Positions 42,869-51,803 of a DNA stretch of 64,000 nucleotides are shown here, in pieces (position 1 is the first letter of the stretch; each line of letters opens with the position of its first letter). The DNA is from Enhygromyxa salina (GTDB lineage Bacteria > Myxococcota_A > Polyangia > Nannocystales > Nannocystaceae): positions 1 through 64,000 of the forward strand of contig NZ_PVNL01000076.1 of assembly GCF_002994635.1 (NCBI RefSeq). The letters are read 5' to 3'. The notes beneath the pieces were generated by a model, which ran no database searches, was not told where the DNA came from, and saw nothing but the letters and a program-made list of their open reading frames with translations. The position numbers and the translations under genes are program-made.

Positions 42869-44680
42869 TCAGGTCCCCCAGTCGATGTCGCCGGCGATCA
42901 GGCCCAGCCGATCCAGGCGCGGGATGTCATCGACGAACTCGATCCCGGTCAGCCGCCGCGACGCCAGCATCACGTGAGACGGCGCGTGCAGCATCGACAC
43001 GACCCGCAGCTGCGCGAGACGCTCGGCGATCTGCTGCTTGGCCCGGTCGCGCGCCGCACGATCCGGCGCGCCGCGGTAGTCCGACAGCGCGCGGTCGAGC
43101 TCCTCGTCGGCGACGCCAGCGAAGTTGATCGTCCCGCGGCTGTGGAACAGCTCGTACAGATCCTCGTCACTGTGGCCACCAAAGTGCAGCAGGGCGGTCT
43201 TGAACTCGCCCTTGCCGAGCAGCACCAGCACGTAGTTCCAGCCGGCCGTGGCCTCGGGCGTGACCACCCCGATCGACTCCCACGCGGCGACGATCCGCGA
43301 GACGATCGCGGCCGGCCGCCCCGATCGCGCGTCCCAGGTCACGCTGATCCGCAGCGAGCCGCCCGGTCGCCGGCGGATCCCTTGCTCCAGCGGCCACTCG
43401 AGCGCGTCGAGCCCGGCCGCCGCGCCGACCAGCGCCGCGATGTCGTCGTCGAGCGACGGCATCACCAGCAACCCGCCGCGGACCGGCTCGCCGAGCTTGA
43501 TGTCCTCGAGCGCCTCGAGATCGATCGGCGTGGGCTCATGCAGATCGACCGGCGCCGCGGCGGCCAGCCCTGGAGCGCCGTAGATCTCGCGGGCGATCGC
43601 CGAGATCGGCAGCGCGTCGTGCATGACCCCGCGCAGCGGGGCGTTGGCCTGGATCCCGCTCGCGACGTTCCACAGCAGCAGATCGTACTGTGGCGGGCTG
43701 ACCAGCCAGGCCGCGAACCGGCCCGACATCCCCGGCTTGCCGAGCTCGACGGGCACGTGAACGGGCGCGAGCTCCGGGAGCAGGTGGATCTCGCCGCGCC
43801 GCAGAGCCGTGAGCGCGTGGGCACCATCGGCGATCGCCCGAAACACGATCTTGCCCGCGACCGCGCGGCGCTCGGGGTCGTGGTAGTCGGGGAACCGCTC
43901 GGCCACGACGCGATCCTGGCCGAGCGTGGTGATCGCCATGGGCCCGGTCCCGATCGGGTGCTGGGCGAACTGGGTCTCGCGCCCGCGATGGGCCTCGCGC
44001 GGGACGATCTTGACGGCCGCGAGCGCCTCGAGGGCCAGCGGATCGCGCTTGTCGAGGCCAATCCGAACCCAGCGCCCCGGATCTCGATCGCCGCCCCCGC
44101 CGCGCGGCCCATCGACGACCTCGACGCTCGAAAAGTTGGTGAGCCCGTGGCGCTGGCGGATCCACACGCGCCTGCGATCGAGCCAGTAGGTCAGCGAGTA
44201 GACCACGTCGTCGATCGTGAGCTCGGTCCCATCGTGGAACCGGATCCCCGAGGGGATGTGACAGGTGATCGAGGCGACCGCGTACTCACGATCGACCTCG
44301 CAGCGATCCGCGATCGCGGGCTCGGTCCACGGGTAGCGATCGCCCGTGCGACGGACCAGCCCCTCGAACACGAGATCCTCCGCGATGCGCATCGCCCACG
44401 GCTCGAGGTCATCGTGGGGATCCAGGCGACGCGGCAGCTGCGGCAGCGCGATCGCTATGGCCTCGTTGAGCGCAGGATCCGCGGGGTCGCCCGTGCCACC
44501 GTCGACCTGCCCGATCCCAGCAGATCCGCCCACGCCCGCCGCCTGCGGGTCGTTCTGTGCGGTGCCGGTCTCGCCCCGACACCCGAGCGTGAGCGCGAGC
44601 GCAGCCACGAGCGCGACCCGCAAGCGCGCCCAGGCGGGGCGACGCGCGCCGCAGCTGGCCAACCGGAGCCTGGGCTTCAT
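42869..44680 (-). CDS. ABC-type peptide/nickel solute-binding lipoprotein (SBP family 5)
   Basis: ATG 44680 starts a signal peptide with lipobox LTLGC; longer upstream frames overlap the next gene in antisense. The mature 580 residues show the SBP_bac_5 pattern: ALPQLPRRLDPHDDLEPWAM, 'IRFHDGTELTIDDVVYSLTYW', 'DPLALEALAAVKIVP', then the domain with GTGPMAITTLGQ and LLWNVASGIQANAPLRGVMHDAL. Such proteins bind oligopeptides or similar for ABC import; no permease or ATPase gene is adjacent, so it is an orphan here. Ends near a cggcccg repeat (42846-42870). Confidence 0.85.
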   Translation of the reverse strand: MKPRLRLASCGARRPAWARLRVALVAALALTLGCRGETGTAQNDPQAAGVGGSAGIGQVDGGTGDPADPALNEAIAIALPQLPRRLDPHDDLEPWAMRIAEDLVFEGLVRRTGDRYPWTEPAIADRCEVDREYAVASITCHIPSGIRFHDGTELTIDDVVYSLTYWLDRRRVWIRQRHGLTNFSSVEVVDGPRGGGGDRDPGRWVRIGLDKRDPLALEALAAVKIVPREAHRGRETQFAQHPIGTGPMAITTLGQDRVVAERFPDYHDPERRAVAGKIVFRAIADGAHALTALRRGEIHLLPELAPVHVPVELGKPGMSGRFAAWLVSPPQYDLLLWNVASGIQANAPLRGVMHDALPISAIAREIYGAPGLAAAAPVDLHEPTPIDLEALEDIKLGEPVRGGLLVMPSLDDDIAALVGAAAGLDALEWPLEQGIRRRPGGSLRISVTWDARSGRPAAIVSRIVAAWESIGVVTPEATAGWNYVLVLLGKGEFKTALLHFGGHSDEDLYELFHSRGTINFAGVADEELDRALSDYRGAPDRAARDRAKQQIAERLAQLRVVSMLHAPSHVMLASRRLTGIEFVDDIPRLDRLGLIAGDIDWGT

Positions 44681-44848
44681 CACCCCGAGGCTGCTGAACT
44701 CGGACCGCGGACGCAAGTCACGGATGCGGGTTGCGGCGTGTTGCACATGGACTTTTAACTCCAGCCCGTGATACACGGGCCCACGCGGCAAAACCGCCAG
44801 CGAATCCCGGTGCCCGACCACCGCCGTCGGGACGGAGGCAGCCCCTCG

Positions 44849-45589
44849 ATGAAGTTCCGCAACACCTTCGTTCTCGCCACTCTGGTCGCCCCCCTCACCT
44901 TCGGCTGCGCCGAAAAAATTGAGGACACGGGGCCAAAAGAGGAGGAGCTCCCCAACATCAAAGTCGAGCTCCCCCCGGCGCCCGACTTCGACGAGGCCCG
45001 TGCGCCCGTGAAATGGGAAGGCGACCCCGACGGCGCCTACTCGATCTTCGGTCTGCGCAAGGACATCGACGATCGCCTCAAAGAGGGCGAGGCCGGCCAG
45101 AAGATCGTCGTCAAGGGCTACGTCCAAGAGATCTACGTCCCGCCCGAGTGCCCCGAGGGTCAGCTGTGCCCGCCCGGCAAGCAGCCGCACTTTTGGATCT
45201 CGGACACCCCCGACGAGAAGGGCAAGAAGCGGGCGATGATGGTGGTCAACTACCACTTCCCGATCCCCGAGTGGGACACGGACACGCTCAAGCAGTGGGA
45301 AGAGCAGCCGCTGGTCATCGTCGAGCTCGGCAAGCAGTACACGATCACGGGCGAGTTCCGGCGCTTCTCCAAGTCCGGGTTCGCCCACGACAACGGCCTG
45401 CTCGAGTTTCACTCGTACAAGGCGCCCAACCCCGATCCCGAGTCGGGCGGCGAGCTCATCTGGATCTACCCGCCCAACTCCGACTGGCATCCGCAGACGG
45501 TCGCCGCTACCGAGGCGCAAAACGCCGAGATGCAGGCCCGCATGCAAAAGGACGCCGAAGCGATCAAGAAGCAAAAGGGCGACGGCTAA
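44849..45589 (+). CDS. Lipoprotein with OB-like fold, hypothetical
   Basis: GGAGG at 44834-44838 lies ten nt before ATG 44849. A signal peptide with lipobox LTFGC gives a 246-residue lipoprotein. The region 'GQKIVVKGYVQEIYVPPECPEGQLCP...HFWISDTPDEKGKK' followed by 'YTITGEFRRFSKSGFAHDNGLLEFHSY' has the strand order of OB-fold proteins that bind ligands. Two Cys in the PPECPEGQLCPPG loop. The tail is a Lys/Gln helix. No named family. It is divergent from the solute-binding gene. Confidence 0.7.
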   Translation: MKFRNTFVLATLVAPLTFGCAEKIEDTGPKEEELPNIKVELPPAPDFDEARAPVKWEGDPDGAYSIFGLRKDIDDRLKEGEAGQKIVVKGYVQEIYVPPECPEGQLCPPGKQPHFWISDTPDEKGKKRAMMVVNYHFPIPEWDTDTLKQWEEQPLVIVELGKQYTITGEFRRFSKSGFAHDNGLLEFHSYKAPNPDPESGGELIWIYPPNSDWHPQTVAATEAQNAEMQARMQKDAEAIKKQKGDG

Positions 45590-45839
45590 GGGGTTGGTGT
45601 CAGCTCGGGCCAGGCGTCTGGCCCGCTTGCACATTGCAGTGGACAACGAGCTGCTGTGTGCGATCCGGCACCCATGGATCGCTGGTGCCGGAGGTCTTGT
45701 CGCCTCGCCGCAGCAAGCGTCCCTCGCCAAGCGTCGCGAGTAGCTTTGTGCGGTCCATCGCCGCAGCCCCAGGTGGTGAACTTGGTGCTGCAGCTGCTCG
45801 TGGGCCACGAGCTTCGGCGTTGGTGCAGCGGCAACACTC
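45590..45839. other. Gap with a possible decayed minus-strand gene end
   Basis: No convincing gene. On the minus strand several frames are open for 80-120 codons. One ends in a Cys-containing stretch (QQLVVHCNVQAGQTPG) that reads like the end of a secreted protein, but no start, signal peptide or consistent frame supports it. Confidence 0.4.
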
Positions 45840-46080
45840 CGGCACGGATCATCACGAAGTAACTCGAGGGCCACGGCCCCGCCCTGCGAGGTGTCCAGCC
45901 TGCGACGCGCCAGGCGTCGACGGCGACCGCGTGGTCCTTCATGGCCACGGTCGACGGGAGCGCCGAGTCGGGATCCCCGTCGACGTCGGCGGCAACGTCG
46001 AGCAGATCGAGCTACTGCTGCGCCGTTACGCGTGCCAGTGCTGCGAGGCGATCCGGTCTTGCCCCCACTTCTGCTCTGGA
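45840..46080 (+). pseudogene. Transposase-like N-terminal zinc-ribbon remnant
   Basis: In one frame the sequence reads ARCPACDAPGVDGDRVVLHG then HGRRERRVGIP and ELLLRRYACQCCEAI. CPAC...CQCC with a conserved 'VLHGHGRRER' stretch and 'LLRRYACQCC' is the pattern of the N-terminal part of a helix-turn-helix/transposase-associated family often seen in myxobacteria. The frame has no clear start and its downstream DNA-binding and catalytic part is missing. It looks like a fragment of an insertion element. Confidence 0.45.
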
Positions 46081-46162
46081 AAAATGACCCAGGCCAGATC
46101 CTCGATCCCGTCCGAAGCCTCGCCAGGATCAGACATTCCGCGCACCGCTCGCAGACGCGACA

Positions 46163-46192
46163 AAGCCCCGCCGGCGACCGCCGACGGGGCTT
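46163..46192. terminator. Terminator-like hairpin
   Basis: aagccccg (46163-46170) pairs with cggggctt (46185-46192), with an inner cggcg/cgccg pairing, and is followed by a T-rich run (ttcgtctgtt). No complete gene precedes it; it could serve the remnant upstream or be left from a deleted gene. Confidence 0.5.
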
Positions 46193-46439
46193 CGTCTGTT
46201 CGGCCGCGCTCACGCGGCGAGGTCGGGCTGAGGCGTCCGCAGCGACTGCCCCGTCGATGCGGACCGTATGGCAATGATGCGGACGGGTGTTGGTCGGAAT
46301 TCCGCGTTCTCTGGTGACCGTCAACAACGAGCACGAGCCCCGCAGCCAGCAAGCCGGGCGGGCTGACTCATCGGAGCGAGTTGCCAAAACTCGACGCCGG
46401 TCGGAACCGCGGCGAGATGACAGCGGATGCCCGCGCAAT

Positions 46440-46469
46440 TTGAGCGGCGTCAACACCAAAATATATACT
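46440..46469 (+). promoter_or_regulatory. Possible sigma-70-type promoter for the interrupted Cys-rich precursor gene
   Basis: TTGAGC (46440-46445) and TATACT (46464-46469) are 18 bp apart in an AT-rich stretch. Transcription from here would give a leader of about 110 nt before the start at 46586. Confidence 0.4.
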
Positions 46470-46585
46470 TTCGAAACGTCTTGACTCTTGGTATCGAAGA
46501 GATTCACCGAGATCATCGGATGCGCTGGATGACTCGTCTTAGTATGGACATTACCCACCACCTACCACCACCACGGAGAATCACA

Positions 46586-46999
46586 ATGGAACTCAAACTG
46601 ATCCTCACCGCTCTCACCATCACTGGCGGCTGTGCCTTGGAGGAGGAGCCATGGGACTCGGAAGACGTCATGCTCCTCGGCACCGAGATCACCGAGATCA
46701 CCGAGATCACCTAGATCACCTAGATCACCGAGGGCACACTCGTTGAGGGCACACTCGTCGAGGATGTCACACTCCCGGAAGGCCTCCCGAACGACGATCT
46801 GCCAGTAACCGTCTGGAGCGAGAGCGAAGCAGAGCAGCTTGAGATTGCATCCGAAGACAACTTCCAAGAAGGTTCGGGGTGCTGGGTCACGCTGGACTAC
46901 TGCACGCCATATACGTGCTCATGGACAAACTGCACCTTGGGGCAGGCCATTGCCGCCTGCGACTCTCTATACTGTCAGTACTGCACCACCGCCTGTTGA
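46586..46999 (+). pseudogene. Cys-rich small-precursor gene interrupted by two amber codons in a 9-bp repeat
   Basis: ATG 46586 has GGAG seven nt upstream. The frame runs 138 codons to TGA 46997-46999 with only two TAG codons, at 46712 and 46721. The N-terminus (MELKLILTALTITGGC) is lipobox-like; then an acidic part with a 9-bp repeat, gagatcacc, encoding E-I-T. In the last two of five units the gag is tag. A 15-bp duplication (E-G-T-L-V, twice) follows. The last 40 residues hold eight Cys (GCWVTLDYC, TPYTCSWTNC, AACDSLYCQYCTTAC) and many Thr/Ser, as in disulfide-rich or ribosomally made modified peptides. No modification enzyme gene is nearby. The frame is intact apart from the stops. Confidence 0.7.
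46685..46759 (+). repeat. 9-bp and 15-bp tandem repeats inside the Cys-rich precursor gene
   Basis: gagatcacc occurs at 46685, 46694 and 46703; the next two units, at 46712 and 46721, begin with tag. Two units of gagggcacactcgt[tc] follow at 46730 and 46745. All keep the reading frame; slippage that removes the last two short units would restore an open gene. Confidence 0.85.
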
Positions 47000-47056
47000 G
47001 GGACACACCTCAGCGGCTCGCGGGGCTTGTACCTCGAGTTAGGTAGGTCCCCCATC

Positions 47057-47084
47057 GTGGGGGCACCAAGTGTGGTGCCCCCAC
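47057..47084. terminator. 12-bp perfect hairpin between convergent genes
   Basis: gtgggggcacca (47057-47068) pairs with tggtgcccccac (47073-47084) around a 4-nt loop, halfway between the Cys-rich precursor gene and the Gly-Asp lipoprotein gene. Both stops face it. There is no T-tract, so the terminator role is inferred. Confidence 0.6.
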
Positions 47085-47132
47085 CGACAAATCTGTATGA
47101 CAGAGAGCCCCAAGTTTGAGGGGCCCTCATGA

Positions 47133-47960
<828 letters not shown>

Positions 47961-48393
47961 AGTTGTCGCTTTCGACCGACCATCATGGTTCGGATTGCCG
48001 AGCAGGGTATCAGACCCAGCGGAGCCAGTCACGATCCCAGCGGCCCAGCGGCCCACTGGCCGCTGAAATCCGGCAGAGTTCGGGCTCGCCCGCGTTGAAG
48101 CAGGGGCGACCTGGTCCACTTCGCTGCGAGCCTGGCTCGTACCGCGAGCACGCCGTGGTAGCAGATCATTTGAAGTGTGGTGGCGGGAGCCTGCCGCCCG
48201 TAGCAAGACCCCAACGCCGGCTGCTCGTCGGCGGCATCGTCAAAGCTGTCGAGCGAGCGACCGCAGCACGCGAGCACGCGAGCGATGGCGTCCCGCGGCC
48301 CGAGCTGTCAGCTTGACGCGGTGCCTCCATTGTCGCTAAGCGGATGAGTCGTACGCTACCATCACCATCGTCGTCGCGGAACTGCTCGCTATC
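47961..48393. other. 433-bp gap without a supported gene
   Basis: No frame with consistent codon usage or recognisable motif. It includes a short run of pyrimidine-rich sequence and the region upstream of the Gly-Asp lipoprotein gene, which should contain its promoter, but I see no clear -35/-10 pair. Confidence 0.5.
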
Positions 48394-48996
48394 GTGAGCG
48401 TGGCAGGGGGCTTGAAGCGCCTAGAGTCCGCGGAGACCCTCACCGTCACCATCAAGCTGGCGATCGTCACCTCGTTCCTGGTGGGGATGGGAATCTACGC
48501 TGACACGCTCTGGACCGCGGGAGACCTGCCGTCGAACGTCGTCGCACCCGCCGGTTGGCACGGGCTCTTTCTCGCATTTGGCCTGGTCATCTGCGTTCGA
48601 GGTTTTGACCTCGCGCTACCTTGGGGAGGAGTACGACGGCGCGACGCGTATGCGCACGATGAAGATCGCCCAATGGGTCTCCACGCTCATCTACGTCATC
48701 TACGTCATCTACGCCGCGCTGCTCTCGCTCGTGTTTCATGGCGAGTCGCTCTCGACCGATGAGACGGCGACCATTTCGGCCTCGGCTGAGCGGGCGACCC
48801 CGTGGGCGCGGCGGGGATCGTGGTGTTACCCAACGGCACGGTGGTGTTGCGCTCGGGCCCAATCCGGCTGGCGTTCGACATGGCCGGGCTGATGCGGCGA
48901 GACCCGGACACCAAGGCTGCGCTCGCGGCGTTCGAGGGCCGCTACGACCGGGAGGGTCGCTCGCGCCACAGCCATCAGTCTTCGGGTCCTCGCTAG
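48394..48996 (+). pseudogene. Frameshifted small membrane-protein gene
   Basis: Three consecutive frames together read as one protein. Frame 1 (GTG 48394 to about 48600): ESAETLTVTIKLAIVTSFLV, a helix, then HGLFLAFGLVICV. Frame 2 (about 48600-48795): FEVLTSRYLGEEYDG then WVSTLIYVIYVIYAALLSLV. Frame 3 (about 48795-48996): GDPVGAAGIVVLPNGTVVLR then GPIRLAFDMAGLMRRDPDT. The open parts are continuous in the sense of membrane topology, and each ends where the next begins, so two small indels have broken one gene of about 200 codons. Family unknown. Confidence 0.55.
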
Positions 48997-49052
48997 GAGA
49001 TCAACACGCAAGAGCTTTTTATGAGGAGGACTGAGATGATCCGGGAGGCTAC

Positions 49053-49936
49053 ATGAACCTTGGCGTCGAGGATCTCCGCGCGCTCACCCACCTGAGCGAC
49101 ACCGGCTTGCTTACCTTGTTCGGTCGCGCGAAGGACAGTCGCGAGGCCGAGGTCATCGACGACCCCACGGCCGAGCGCATCGTGGATGCGTTGACGCCGG
49201 TGCTGGCACGCTCGGATCGCCCGATGCATCAGCGCCTGGCCCACGGCAAGGTCGCGCCACAGCTCGCCGCCTACATGGGGCTGCGGGCCCGTCACTTCGA
49301 CGATCGGGCGCTCGACTTTTTCTCCCGCCGGGGAGAGGCCGTGGTCGTGAACATGGGCTGCGGGCTCGACAGTCGGTTTCATCGGCTTCGGGCGCGGCTC
49401 GGGGATCGCCTGGAGTCGGCGGCCTTCGAGCTGATCGATGTCGACTTGCCCGGGGTCATCGAGGTCAAGCGCCGGGTGCTCCCGCCCGAGCCTGGCTACC
49501 GCCAGCTCGCCGCGGACGTGACCAAGCTGAGCTGGCTCGACGAGCTGCCGTGGTCGCGGCCGATGATCTTCTTGGCCGAGGGGCTGCTGATGTACCTCCC
49601 ACCCGAGGCCGTGCGCGCGCTGGTCGTGCAGCTACGCGCGCGCGCGCCCGGATGCGAGCTGGTCGCGAGGTGTTCAACCGGCGCTGGCTCGAGGGCTGGC
49701 GCGGTCGGTTGGTGCGCATGAAGCTCGGCACGAGCTTCGACATCGACGGGAGCGTCGGCTTTCAGTTCGGGATCAGCGGCGGCGCGGAGCTCGAGGGGTG
49801 GGCGGACGGGATCGAGACCCTCGGCGAGTGGTCGTTCGCGGACGAGCGATCGCCGAGGCTGCGGGGGATCAACTGGATGCGGCGCTTCGGTCGGCTGCGG
49901 CAGCGGCAGTGGGTCGTGCACTGGCGACTCGGATAG
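49053..49936 (+). pseudogene. Leucine-carboxyl-methyltransferase-like O-methyltransferase, frameshifted
   Basis: Frame 1, from ATG 49053, reads LTHLSDTGLLTLFGRAKDSR, then the SAM motif VVVNMGCGLDSRFHRL, 'ELIDVDLPGVIEVKRRVLPP' and 'MIFLAEGLLMYLPPEAVRAL', all as in LCM/PPM1-type (TcmP-like) methyltransferases. At about 49660-49672 the frame is lost: frame 1 turns to RCSTGAG, while frame 2 continues as EVFNRRWLEGWRGRLVRMKL then 'FQFGISGGAELEGWA'. A single missing base (GTCGCG-AGGTG) explains it. The ending is at TAG 49934-49936. It could be a real pseudogene or an assembly error. Confidence 0.75.
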
Positions 49937-49979
49937 CTGGGCATCGGGGTGAGTCCTGGTCGGCTGAGCACGGGAGCAA

Positions 49980-50274
49980 ATGCCTGATGCGGCTCGGTGC
50001 TCGGAGCAGGTCTCCTCTACTCGAGCGGCCTGCTCTCGGTTCACGAGCCACGCAGGGGCGCTGCCCGACGCGCTGGGCCGTCTCGGGGGCTGCGGTCAGG
50101 CAAGCATCCTCGATGTGGCCTCGCCCTCTTTGCTTGCCGCCGCTGCGGCGAGTCGATGCGTGCTCGCTGCCCACGCCAACCGGAGCGAATGGATGCCAGC
50201 TCGCTGGCCGGAGTCCGCGTAGGTAGACGAGGACGGCCGCCAGGCCGCCCGCAGTCAAGGCGCGGCCCGAGGTC
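49980..50274. other. Unassigned remnant 5' of the transposase fragment
   Basis: All frames are open for 60-100 codons but none is coherent. One reads FACRRCGESMRARCP, a Cys-x2-Cys element that could be a shifted piece of the upstream transposase zinc-binding region. I treat it as decayed insertion-element DNA. Confidence 0.35.
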
Positions 50275-50583
50275 GTGCCAGGTCCAGTGTTGGTGGCCAA
50301 CGAGCCGACGCAGATACGCTTGTCGTTCGACGGCGAGGCGACCGAGCTCGAGGTGCTCGCCAAGCGAGCCTCACGACTCCCCTGGGCGTGGCTGCTTCAG
50401 AGGGTGTTCGCGGTCGACATCATGACCTGCCCCAGCTGCCGCGGTGCGATGCGCGTGGTCAAGATAGCCAACAAGCCCGACGACATCGCGCGGGTGCTCA
50501 CCGACTTGGGTCTCGGTCCCCGCCTGCCCCCGCGGCCGGGGCTAGCCCCAACTGACCAGCTCGAACTCGATCTCGCGGCGTGA
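50275..50583 (+). pseudogene. C-terminal fragment of an IS91-type (Y2) transposase
   Basis: The 102-codon frame (GTG 50275) contains the typical C-terminal region of IS91/IS801-like transposases: WAWLLQRVFAVDIMTCPSCRG, then AMRVVKIANKPDDIARVLTD and LGLGPRLPPRPG. The CPSC motif and the 'LxRVFxVDxxxCPxCxGxMRVV' pattern identify it. The catalytic N-terminal part with two Tyr is absent, so it is a rolling-circle element remnant. It ends with TGA at 50581-50583. Confidence 0.65.
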
Positions 50584-51420
50584 CCGACCCGACCCTGACC
50601 AGGCCGAGATGGTCGAGATGGTCGAGCCGTGGCTCGGCTCAGGGACACAGGCAGGTTCGGCGCGAGGCCGCGCCGAACGGGAGTGTCGTTGGGGGCTCGT
50701 TCGCCACCCGACCCGCCCGGGCCCACTTCGCCTGCCGTTCCACACGCCGAGAATGAGCGGCGCGACGTTCACCCAACCCCGACAGGTCACAAAAGACGAT
50801 TCGCTACTCGGTCTTCTACCGCTGCGCCGCGCTGGCCCAAGCGGAAAAAAACGGTGCGCGTTCTCGTTTTGGGCTGCGCTAGCTCGCCGTCGACGACGCG
50901 CGAGCTCACTTTCCGCATGTGGCCTTGCCGTCATCCAGCGTCCAGACATCGCCGCATTCGAGGCTGGCACAGCAGGATGTGTTCTATGGATAGGATCTTG
51001 CATCCTTCGCCGCTCGCGGTCTTGGGGTCGAGTTCGGCTGCTGGGGCTTCGAGTCGGGTCCCGCCGCGGGATTGTCCGATTCGTGCTGTCCAGCTATAGG
51101 AGCCCCGAACGTCTCCACCATCCGCGCAACGCTTGAACCACAAGCACACGCCTTGGCAAATCAGGGCAACAGCGCCCGCCGATCAGTTGTACAGAAAACA
51201 AACTGGGCCCCTCCTCCTCGGCCACCAGTTCGCTGAACACCCACTACGAAATGACTGAACAGGACCTCGAGCATTTGCTCGCTCTCATCGTCGGTTGATA
51301 GTAGGGCCTTCTCCTTGGCTGCTGCAGACCATCCATCGACCCGGAAACGGTGTTTGTTTTACATCCCTGAGGGCCTGCATGTACGGCAGCGGGAAACTGA
51401 CTCACGAGCTGATTGAGGAC
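50584..51420. other. 837-bp gap of decayed sequence
   Basis: No complete gene. A short minus-strand piece around 50906-50970 reads SLECGDVWTLDDGKATCGK, the style of Cys-rich secreted proteins, but has a stop just upstream and no start. Other frames are open by GC bias only. It may be the flank of the insertion element. Confidence 0.4.
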
Positions 51421-51464
51421 AGAATGCTCGGCGAAGGAATGACCGAGGATGAGCTCTCGACATC

Positions 51465-51762
51465 GACATCGATCTGGGCCGCCGAGTCCACACCACCGCC
51501 CGCGTCCGGCTGCTGGGCGTCGACACCCCCCGAGACCTACGGGGTACCGCGCAACGGAGCCGAGTGACGTCGCGGACAAGCGGCGAAGTCATTCGCCGAC
51601 GCGTGGCTGGCCAAGCATACACCGGCGCTGCGGGTGCGGACGTACCGGGATCGCACGGGCAAGTACGGGCGCTGGCTGGTGGAGATCGAAGACCCGAACA
51701 CGGGCGAGCAGCTCGGCGATCACCTGGTCGAAGCTGGCTACGCCAAACGAGTGGACTGGTAG
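51465..51762 (+). pseudogene. SNase-like (thermonuclease) gene remnant with frameshifts
   Basis: Near 51465 one frame reads DIDLGRRVHTTARVRLLGVD then TP, the SNase strand with the catalytic Arg-type element. A run of six or more C at about 51526-51532 shifts the frame; the next frame gives TPETYG (SNase motif VDTPE). A further shift leads into DAWLAKHTPALRVRTYRDRT, then GKYGRWLVEI and QLGDHLVEAGYAKRVDW with TAG 51760-51762, matching the D-x-YGR-LA and 'LV..GYA' blocks of SNase. Two shifts make it a pseudogene unless the sequence is in error. Confidence 0.65.
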
Positions 51763-51803
51763 ACAGCGAGCGTCACGCCGTGACGACGCTCCGCTGCTAG
51801 CCC

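Noticed and set aside
42869..46561. A minus-strand open frame of 1230 codons
   Set aside because: Its first 627 codons run antisense to the lipoprotein gene 44849-45589 and through intergenic DNA, with no domain; only the part from ATG 44680 has a signal peptide and SBP fold.
46586..46999. Pyrrolysine as explanation for the TAG codons
   Set aside because: No PylS/PylT-like gene in the window and the TAGs lie in a slippage repeat; mutation is simpler. Kept only as a test in the findings.
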